A DNA stretch of 64,000 bases from Vitis vinifera (taxonomy: Eukaryota; Streptophyta; Magnoliopsida; Vitales; Vitaceae). The notes beneath the pieces were generated by a model that worked only from the letters and a program-made list of their open reading frames with translations, searched no databases and was not told the origin of the DNA. Location of the stretch: NCBI RefSeq assembly GCF_030704535.1, contig NC_081810.1, forward strand, positions 6,830,501 through 6,894,500, written 5' to 3'. Below are positions 55,578-64,000 of the stretch, piece by piece. Numbering within the stretch: the stretch's first letter is position 1; each line of letters opens with the position of its first letter. The position numbers and the translations under genes were made by a program.

Positions 55578-58500
55578 ATGCCAACAATGGAGAGCTCTTC
55601 AATTTCCACCATGGGTGGAGCCTCATCATCTGCTCCAAGGTTCATCCTTGTTTCCTTTAGTTACTCTGTTTTAGTTTGATTGGATAACAACAACTTCTTT
55701 CTTTGGCGAAAGCAAGTTCTTGCAACAATTCGAGGGCATAAATTACATAATTTTGTGTTTAGGACAAAACCCCCATCATTGAAGTTTCTTACGCTAAGAG
55801 ATGGAGAAGTGGAAAATGTCAATATAGAATTTCTTGATTGGGAACAACAAGATCAGTTGTTGTTGTCTTGGCTTATTTCTTCAATGTCTGAAGGGATTCT
55901 TGCAAGTATGGTAAACTGTGAGAACTTTGCTCAGGTATGGAAAACTTTGGAAAGATATTTTGTTGTTCAAATTCGAGCACAAATGTCTCAGTTTAAAACA
56001 TAATTGAGAAACACTAGGAAAGACTCTTTGACTATGAATGAATATTTGTTAAAGATCAGAGGCTGTATTGATTTGCTAGGATTAGTAGGTCATTCAATAT
56101 CTGAAAAAGAACACATTGATGCCATCTTTGAGGGTTTATCAACAGATAATGACACCTTTATTCTTTCAATTGAATCACTCATAGACCCTTATACAGTTGA
56201 TGATATAGAATCCTTGTTGTTAGCTCAAGAAGCTAGGATAAAGAAGAAGAATAAGAAGTTAGGTTCTGCACAACCTAGCTTAGCAAATATTGTTGTTACT
56301 GGTCAAAACTCTAAGCAAAGCACAAAAAGGTATATTAATGGTTTTACACAAAATTCCAATTCCAGCTTTGGTGGTCTAAACACCTTTGGTGGTCAGTCTT
56401 TTTATGGTAAACAACGCAATTTTCAGAACAATGCTAGAGGAGGTTTTGGTTTTGCCAATTGGGGAAGAGGTTGTGGAGGCCAATTTAATGGTCAATTTGG
56501 TAGGAGAGATTTTTGGTCTCAAAACAAACCTTAATGTCAACTTTGTGGGAAGATTGGGCATGTGGTGATGAACTGTTATTATCGTTTTGATCAGAGTTTC
56601 GTAGGACCATCTCAATTCCAAAATCAACAGTCTTATGTTCAAAGCCAATTACAAGGTGCAAAAGGCCAAATGACAGCCATGTTTGCTACACCAAAAGTTG
56701 TCAATGATACCAATTGGTATCCTGACTCAAGAGCCTCTAACCATGTTACTTCTGATGCTACAAACCTAATGACTAAGGCTGAATATTATGGATTAGATCA
56801 AGTTCATATTGGAAATGGTATGGGTTTATCCATTAAGCATGTTGGTCAGTTTGTCTTTTTATCTCCTTATACTTCTAAAATTCTTTCTCTTAAACAACTC
56901 TCACATGTCCTACCTATAACAAAAAATTTACTTAGCGTTTCGAAGTTTGCCCATGATAATGATGTTTTCTATGAATTTCACTCATGTTCTTGTTTTATGA
57001 AAGATTGGACTTCTAAAACTGTGCTACTGGAGGGAAAACTTAAAAATGGATTATATGTCTTTGACCACACTCAAATTCATCTCAACCAGCAGTTGCAGCC
57101 TCTGTTGTCTTCCTCAAAGGTCCCAATTCTAGCACCATCTATTCAAATTCATCTCAATCAGCAGTTGCAACCTCCGTTGTTTTCCTCAAAGGTCCCAATT
57201 CCAACACCATCTGACATTGCCTTACATGTACCTATTCTCTCTCATTCCTATTCATTGTATGATTTGTGGCATGATAGATTAGGCCACCCTTCTGAGAAAG
57301 TTGTAAAAGTTGTACTCACAAATTGCAAAATACCTTTTCCTGATTTAAATTCTCATTCTTTTTGTTTAGTTTGTTGCCTTGGTAAAATTCATAAGTTTCC
57401 TTTTAGATTGTCTGATACAACCTACACAAAACCTTTACAATTGGTTCACTTTGACTTATGGGGACCCTTTCCAATGTTGCCATCCAATGGCTATAGATAT
57501 TACATCAGCTTTATAGATGCATTTTCTTGTTTCATTTGGATTTTTTTGTTAAAGCATAAGTCAGATGCTCTTCAAACTTTCTCAAATTTTAAGACACAAG
57601 TTGAGTTGCAACTTGGTTATAAAATAAAGGCTATTCAAACTGATTGGGAAAGAGAATATAGAGTTTTTAGTAATCTTTTAATGTCTCATGGTATAATTCA
57701 TAGAAATTCTTATCCTCATACTCATGAACAAAATGGGGTTGAGAAGAGAAAACATCGTCATATAGTAGAAAATGGTCTTACTTTATTAGCTAAAGCTTCT
57801 ATGCCTTTAAAATATTGGGATGAGACTTTTAGAGCTACTGTTTTTCTATACAACAAGTTGCCTACTTCAGTTTTCCATTGGAAAACTCATTTGGAAGTCT
57901 TGTTTCACTCATTTTTGAGCTACTCTATGCTTAGAGTGTTTGGATGTGCATGTTATCCAAATACTAGACCTTACAATAGGCATAAACTCAATTTTAGATC
58001 AACTAAATGTACTTTTCTTGGTTACAGCTTGAATCATAAAGTCTATAAGTGCTTAGACAAAAATGACAAGATTTTTATCTCTAGAGATGTTATTTTTTAC
58101 GAACACTCCTTCTCATTCTCTTCTTCAAATTCATCACAAACATATCTACCCTCACAAGCATCAAACTCATCTACTTAATCGATCCCAAACACATGCTGAA
58201 ACACATATTGGTCAGAAAATTCCTCTTGTTGACAATGGTTGCAATTTGTCAACTTCTTTGGAAAAGACAATTGAACCTATTGTTGAACAGATTTTGGTGG
58301 GCTCTTCTATTCCAGCACAGGTTCAAGTTAGTGGAAACACTCATAGTATGGTAACCAGGTCAAAAAATGGGATTTCCAAGCTAAAGGTTTATGCTACAAC
58401 ACTAGAACCTAGCTCAGTTGTTGATGCTTTGCAACAAGAACAATGGAAAACAACTATGACAGATGAATTCTTAGCACTTATAAGAAACAAAACATGGTCC

Positions 58501-59890
58501 TTAGTGTCTCTACCAAATGGAAGAAAAACAATTGGATGCAAATGGGTATTCAAGGTCAAAGAAAATTATAATGAGACAATTAACAAGTATAAAACCAGGT
58601 TAGTAGATAAAGGCTTTCATCAAGTGGATGGTTTCGACTTCAATGAAACATTTAGCCTTGTAGTTAAGCCAACAACTATTAGAGTGGTGTTAACTATTGC
58701 CTCAGCAAAGAACTGAGTTGTTAGGCAATTGGATATTAACAATGCATTTTTAAATGGAAACTTACAAGAAGAGGTATTCATGGAACATTCTCCTGGATTT
58801 GTTCATCCTAAGCAACCTCATTTGGTATGCAAATTACACAAATCCTTATATGGATTAAAGCAAGCCCCTAGAGCTTGGTTTGAGAAACTACGTAATGCTC
58901 TCATTGCCTTTGGATTCATCACAACTGGATCTAACCAATCATTGTTTATTCGGATTACTAATACTCATACTATATTTGTTCTAGTCTATGTTGATGACAT
59001 ATTAGTTACTGGATGCAACAATGAAGAAGTTCAAACTATCATCAATCAATTGAATAAGAGCTTTACCTTAAAGGATCTTGGTGAAGTAAACTATTTTCTA
59101 GGCATTCAAGTAAGGCATACAACTGAAGGACTTCATCTCTCTCAAACTAAGTACATCAAGGATTTACTTTGCAAAGCCAAGATGCAGTTTGCCAAGAGTA
59201 GCAGTACACCAATGACTAGTGGACTCAAATTATCTGCTTATGGAAGTGATCCTATAGAGAATGGACAGTTGTATAAAAGCACAGTTGGAGCCTTGCAATA
59301 TGTAACCATTACTAGACCAGAGATCTCCTATTATGTTAACAGGGTGTGTCAATTCATGCAAAATCCACTTGAATTTCACTGGAAGATAGTCAAGAGGATA
59401 CTAAGATACTTGAATGGAACTTTGGATTATGGCCTACATCTTAGAAGATCATCTCAGCTGAACTTGGTGGGATTTTGTGATGTTGATTGGGCCACAAATC
59501 CAGATGATAGGAGGTCTACATCAGGTTATTGCGTATTTCTTGGTGGAAAACTTGGTGTCATGGTCCTCTAAGAAGTAATATACTATTTCTCATTCATCTA
59601 CAGAAGCTGAATATAGAAGTCTTGCAATCATTGTGGGAGAATTAACTTGGTTAACTTCTTTACTTGAGGAGTTAAGGGTAACTACAACTAAAATACCTAT
59701 AATTTGGTGTGATAATTTAAGTACAGTGCAGCTTGCAACAAATCCTATATTACATGCTAGGACAAAGCATGTTGAATTAGATCTATACTTTGTTAGAGAG
59801 AAAGTTCTATAGAAGAAGGTGTTGGTTCAACAAGTTCCTTTAATAGATCAAACAATAGACGTTTTGACAAAGCCCATTTCCAACTCTTAA
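55578..59890 (+). pseudogene. Broken copia gag-pol
   Basis: Homology runs from the ATG at 55578 through gag, protease-like DSRASNHVT (the DSGA motif is altered), integrase (LWHDRLGHPSEKV, VHFDLWGPF, HEQNGVEKRKHR), reverse transcriptase ([31 protein letters not shown]) and RNase H remnants (TKHVELDLYFV, around 59760-59800). In-frame stops were seen at 55677, 56001, 56532 (at the zinc knuckle) and 58714. A frameshift lies between about 58063 and 58178, and another near 59560. The integrase region has a 72-base tandem repeat. It is unable to encode a polyprotein. Confidence 0.88.
57068..57214 (+). repeat. 72-base in-frame tandem repeat in the decayed copia coding region
   Basis: The peptide motif IHLNQQLQP...SSSKVPI occurs twice, 24 codons apart (about 57076 and 57148), between the protease and integrase parts. 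Confidence 0.8.
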
Positions 59891-59953
59891 GTTTCCTTTG
59901 TTAAGAAACATACTCAAAGTAGAAGACTTAGCTACTTTGAGTTTGAGGGGGGC

Positions 59954-60070
59954 TGTTAAGGCCAATGGTTAACTTGTAAATAGTTGGCTTAGTTGTTAGT
60001 TTGAGTAGTTAGTATGTTAAAACAAATCTAGAAGTTAAGAAGACAGTTTCACATTTCTTAAGTCCTAATA
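59954..60070 (+). repeat. 3' LTR of the decayed copia element (deleted)
   Basis: A 117-base copy that follows the 5' LTR closely, then jumps from GTTTCACA directly to TTTCTTAAGTCCTAATA. About 109 bases are missing. Confidence 0.8.
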
Positions 60071-61561
60071 GTGAGCAGCGCTTCCTCGGTAGAAAACTAA
60101 AACCTTCCGGTGATCTCTTTATCAGCAGATTAGCTCTTGTGGCCTTCCAATATCCATCTCCTACTGACCTATTGGGACGTTGCCCATTCCGATATTTCCT
60201 GTCCCTTGGAGTGAAGTAGAACCATTCATCTTTCCCCAGCTGTTCGTATCTCGCTAAGTAAAATCAATTCATATATGCAAATAATACTGAAGAGAAGTAA
60301 AACTCTACTAAAGCCCTAGTTCAAAACATCTCTGCAAACCATTCAAACTTAGACAAAAACAAACTACTGCCCATATTACATCTCATTCAATATTCAGTCA
60401 CAAGATATTATAATCAAAAGAGCAAGAGAAAAGAATATAAAAAAAGAGTTGAACTTGAATACAGAAAGATTCACTTCTATTATCTTGTTCGGTGGCAATG
60501 GCTGATGCTCAACCTTCTTCCTCAAGTAGAAAACTATTATCTCTGCATCTGTGGGATTAAATCTATACCCTGGTGGTAAAGAATTAAAATTAAAAAGCTT
60601 TCCATCTTCACTACCATTAGTCTGCACTTCTTCTGCTTTTCCCTCTGCTGCTGGAATTTGTAGACTAATATTCTCTCCAAGTTCTGAAAGATTGATTTTC
60701 TTTGAGACTGCGTTTTCTCTTCTCTGTCGGAAAGATACAACGCAATATTTTTGGCAACGGGAATTGAAAAGCAATAGCAATATAAGCCTTGTTTCGTAGA
60801 AAGGTTAACATCTAAATTTAGTAGTAGAAAATAGGGTTATTTGATTAAAACGGCTTTCAAAACCCACATTTTAAAATTTAACCTCCGACCCTTTTTTGGC
60901 ATCGTTTGACAAAAATATTCTTATTATTTTCTTGTAAAAATAACAATTTCTTTTAAAACCTACATGTAAATACTTAAAATAAAAAAGAGTATTTATGTCA
61001 AAAATTGATTAAAAACGTGAGAACGGTTAAATTTCCGAATTTGGGGATTATTTCTTCCATTTTAACTAAATATTTCTAGAAAATATAGAAAAATAAATAC
61101 AAGTTAACAATATAGATTCAATGTCTACCTTAGCCATTGAAAACATATGGCAAAATAGGTCCTTAGATGAGGCTACAAATTTCGGACAAACTTCGGTATG
61201 TTACAATCTATCCAAATTATGGGTACAAATCTAGATATGGTATTGTTAGTCAAATTATGGATGGATGGTTATGTTTTCTGCATAATCCGTCATTATTCAT
61301 CGGGTGATTGTTTTATAGGAACCCTTCAATTTTATGTCTAAGAAATGTTTTTTAAATTCATTTTTATTAAAAATAATTATAATATTTTTAAAATTTTTAA
61401 TTAACTAAAAGTTCAAAATTACATCCCTCACAGCTTCTTCAAAACTTGAATAAATTTAAACATTTTGAAAACTTGTGTTTGTAATCTTCAAAGATAATTT
61501 TTAGTGTTTGAGAATTCTCAAACAGAGCCAGTAACATTATGTAAGCAAGAGGCTCTTGGCT

Positions 61562-62940
61562 CTAATCCCACAAGATCTTGATCTTAAACCCTAATTTTTT
61601 TTTCACCCGCTCTCCGTCCGGCCCTGCGTTCTCCCGAGAGCGTGAAAAGCCAAGTCGAAGGAGTGACTCAAATTTTCTGGCATCATTCATGGCTAAGCCC
61701 GTATTGCCCATATTACGTCTTGGTATATAGTCTGGGTTCAAATCCATAGGTGAGACGAACACGGCATTGCCAATATTGCTGCTGCGAAACTCTCTGTCCC
61801 ATGAATGATCGGAATATGTGAAGTCCATGGATTGCATCAAGTTGTTGTTCTGGCCATGGAAAGAAACATCAGTTCCAGCCGGATGAAGAACTTGAAGGTT
61901 GTCCTGGGGAAACACAGCATTTGCAAATTCAGGAATTTGAATGATGGGCTGCTGCGGTGCTGTTGATTTTGGAGAGCCTGGTGACTATTAATATACGGAT
62001 TATATTGGTGATTAATCCTCTCTTGTACAGATTCCATTCCACCACCAACTGTGATCTGATTATTGGCCTTGTTGGGGTTAAGCTCAAGTCTAGAAATCTT
62101 GGAGCTTGAGCTTGATTCATCAATCACAGACTTATCTCGTGATCTTTTGCAGTCTCTATCTCTACTATCATCTTTCCTATAGACCCTGCATAGAACACAG
62201 TCATCCGACTGCAACAAACAAACAAGAAACATCATGATATATATTAATCTGCAGGAGCTTCCTTACATACAATATAGAATAAATAAAAAAAGGGCTTAAT
62301 ATATACCCTCATTTCATTGACACCAGTTCTTCTTAGAGGCTCTGGAGGTTCAGCAACTTTGAATTCATGCATCATCCAGTTGGTTTTGACTCCGCGAGGA
62401 GGGTTTCGTCGATGGAAGGCTAAAGGCTTCCGGTACCCCACTTTTCGATCCTCAAATATGATTTCTTTATCAGCTCCAGTGGCCTTCCAATATCCATTAT
62501 TTCCGGCTGACCTATTGGGACGTTGCCCATTTTGATATTTCCTGTCCCTTGGAGTGAAGTAGAACCATTCATCCTTCCCGGACGGCTCGTATCTCGCTGA
62601 GTAAAATCAATTCATATCTGCAAATAATACTAAAAGAGAAGTAAAACTCTACTAAAACCCTAGTTCTAAACATCTTTGCAGGCCATTTAAACTTGAAAAT
62701 AAAAAGCAATTCATATCCGCAAATAATACTAAAGAGAAGAAGAACCTGCAAGTTCCTCAGGATCATAAGCATAGAGATTTAACTTCTATTATCTTGTTCG
62801 GTGGCAATGGCTGATGATCAACCTTCTTCCTCAAGTAATAAACTATTATCTCTGCATCTGTTGGATTAAATCTATACCCTGGTGGCAAAGAATTAAGATA
62901 AAAAAACTCTGCATCTTTACCATGATTGTTGTGCACTTCT
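61562..62940 (-). pseudogene. NAC transcription factor gene with frameshifts (copy B)
   Basis: Three exons can be traced on the minus strand: about 62940-62746, 62596-62306 and 62208-61562. They encode NAC subdomains [82 protein letters not shown] and the CVLCRVYRKDD end. A C-terminal region follows. Two disruptions are visible. One extra base in the T-run at 62778-62780 shifts the frame within exon 1 (copy A lacks this base). A second shift near 61978-61990 is needed to join the two C-terminal frames. An in-frame stop also lies upstream of LPPGYRF with no ATG between. I call it a probable pseudogene; sequencing error is the alternative. Confidence 0.72.
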
Positions 62941-64000
62941 TCTACTTTTCCTTCTACTGTAGACTTATATTCTCACCAGGTACTGAAAGATACATTTTCT
63001 TGAGACTGAGGTTGAGTTTGAGTTTGAGTTTTCTCTTCTTCTCTTGAGTTTTCTCTTCTCTGTCGTCTCCTTCTTTGAAAGATACAATATCATACGAGTA
63101 TGACTCGAGGCAAGGAGTAGTCTAATTTGAAACCAACTGATATTCCTTGTAATATAGAATTTTTATTTTTCTGGTTATTTTTGTGATTGGTTGGAATTTT
63201 AATTTCATTTAATTGTATTGATATTAATTTTCATCCTGAAGTGACGCAATTAAATTGGTTGAGAAATATTACCATGATTCCAAGCATTTTGGGACAAAAA
63301 TTAATCTCAAAATTAAACTTTATAATTCTTCTCTCTATTTTACCAAAAAAAAAAAAAAATTGTGACAAAACTAGATTAAGTAACGAATTATAAGGTTAAT
63401 AATTATTTATCAGAAAAATCTCAAATCTTATATGTATTTTTTGAATTAAACACTAATTTAAAATAAAATCATATACCCTAATGTAAAATAAAAATACTTA
63501 TCAACAAAAACGTAGGACCGAAATCTAGATATTAGAGAGTAACTTTATTTTTTTATTCTATTTTTTTAATAATGGTTTTAAATTAATTTAATAAATAATA
63601 TTTCAATTAAAAAAATTTTAAATTCCTTTGTTTGTTTGTAAAATTGAGTTGAGAAAATGATCCAAGGGCCGAACCATGCCCAAGCTCAGTTGCTTTCTCT
63701 CAGGGTATTCTTGGGCCTATAAGGAGGTAATCGGGCTGATACGGGGATAGTTGAGGCCGGGCCAGGTTGGCTTGGGGCAGGAAGTTGTAATATATTTGGA
63801 AATTCCCTATGGCCTTGTTTGTTATTTGCATTATTATTGGAATATCTCAAGTCATGAGAAAATAAAGGATGAAAGTTTAAATTTTGAGCATAAAAAAGGA
63901 CTATGTAGATCTTTAGAAACATGTTCTCATTGAATTTTTTTTTAGTGTTTTATAACTTTCTTTTTTTTTTTAATTGTTTGAAAGCTCAAAGGTAACAAAC
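62941..64000. other. Intergenic region to the window end
   Basis: The first part (to about 63120) is the 5' flank of NAC copy B and resembles the exon 1 upstream sequence of copy A. The rest is AT-rich with homopolymer runs and no convincing gene. A GC-richer patch at 63660-63790 has no recognisable content. Confidence 0.45.

Larger units (their letters stand above)
55334..60070 (+). mobile_element. Decayed Ty1/copia element inside a NAC gene exon
   Basis: The 5' LTR (55334-55559, 226 bases) and a shortened 3' LTR (59954-60070, 117 bases) both begin TGTTAAGGCCAATGG and end CCTAATA. A primer site, TGGTATTAGAGC, follows at 55560, and a polypurine tract, GAGGGGGG, precedes the 3' LTR. The coding region is broken by at least four in-frame stops and two frameshifts. 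Flanks read ATGAA (55329-55333) and GTGAG (60071-60075), which fits one 5-base target duplication altered by two G-to-A changes. It sits in exon 2 of NAC copy A, in opposite orientation to that gene. Confidence 0.88.
55251..60780 (-). pseudogene. NAC transcription factor pseudogene (copy A), split by a copia insertion
   Basis: NAC proteins are plant DNA-binding regulators. Exon 1 (about 60780-60450) encodes [20 protein letters not shown] and [18 protein letters not shown] subdomain A. Exon 2 begins at 60253 after an acceptor (TTAG|CGAGATACG) and matches copy B, but is cut at 60071/55333 by the copia element and resumes to 55251, where a donor (AAC|GTATAT) persists. About 20 bases of exon 2 near 60107 are also missing relative to copy B. 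Intron 2 continues to about 55172 and then homology stops, so exon 3 (activation region) is absent. The donor of exon 1 is also changed. It is a dead, partial tandem duplicate. Confidence 0.82.

Noticed and set aside
1-64000. tRNA, rRNA and CRISPR features
   Set aside because: No cloverleaf-compatible tRNA, rRNA segment or regularly spaced repeat array was recognised on either strand. The only B-box-like motif (about 54897) lacks a partner A box that I could see.

Overview
The window is plant nuclear DNA from a dicot, most likely grapevine (Vitis) or a close relative. It has long AT-rich intergenic stretches, genes split by GT-AG introns, and plant-type retrotransposons (Ty1/copia elements primed by initiator tRNA-Met, L1-type LINEs ending in zf-RVT coding sequence, a TRIM-like repeat). 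The species is an inference from overall look and protein style. The window contains no bacterial genes, CRISPR arrays, or rRNA or tRNA genes that I could find.

Layout. (1) 1.2-5.8 kb, plus strand: a Tra2/SR45a-like splicing factor, with a 5'-truncated LINE in its first intron. (2) 6.3-24.0 kb, minus strand: a complete 15-coding-exon cytosolic alpha-glucan phosphorylase (843 aa). Its introns hold an intact Ty1/copia element with visually identical LTRs (8555-14079) and a second 5'-truncated LINE (18565-20028). (3) 25.8-28.2 kb, minus: a receptor-like cytoplasmic kinase of the CRCK type. (4) 29.6-33.5 kb, minus: a plastid PHT4-type anion/phosphate transporter whose last exon has been tandemly duplicated. 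(5) 35.3-37.1 kb, minus: a small hotdog acyl-CoA thioesterase. (6) 41.8-43.6 kb, plus: an intronless OCTOPUS/DUF740 protein preceded by a uORF that overlaps the main start as ATGA. (7) 47.7-48.4 kb, minus: a small ELM2/SANT-like nuclear protein. (8) 55.2-62.9 kb, minus: a degenerate tandem pair of NAC transcription factor genes. One is split inside its second exon by a decayed copia element (55334-60070); the other carries frameshifts. The rest is intergenic AT-rich DNA with MITE, LINE and TRIM remnants and several local tandem duplications.

The host genes look like unrelated neighbours rather than a pathway: RNA splicing, starch/maltodextrin turnover, signalling, plastid transport, acyl-CoA hydrolysis, polarity/vascular development, chromatin. 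The most notable features are the mobile-element history (exact target-site duplications at three insertions, a chimeric leader in the young copia element that appears to contain a TRIM LTR and a second primer-binding site, and destruction of a NAC gene) and the uORF of the OCTOPUS-like gene. All exon boundaries were derived by hand from splice consensus and reading-frame continuity; summed CDS lengths were checked to be multiples of three for every intact host gene.
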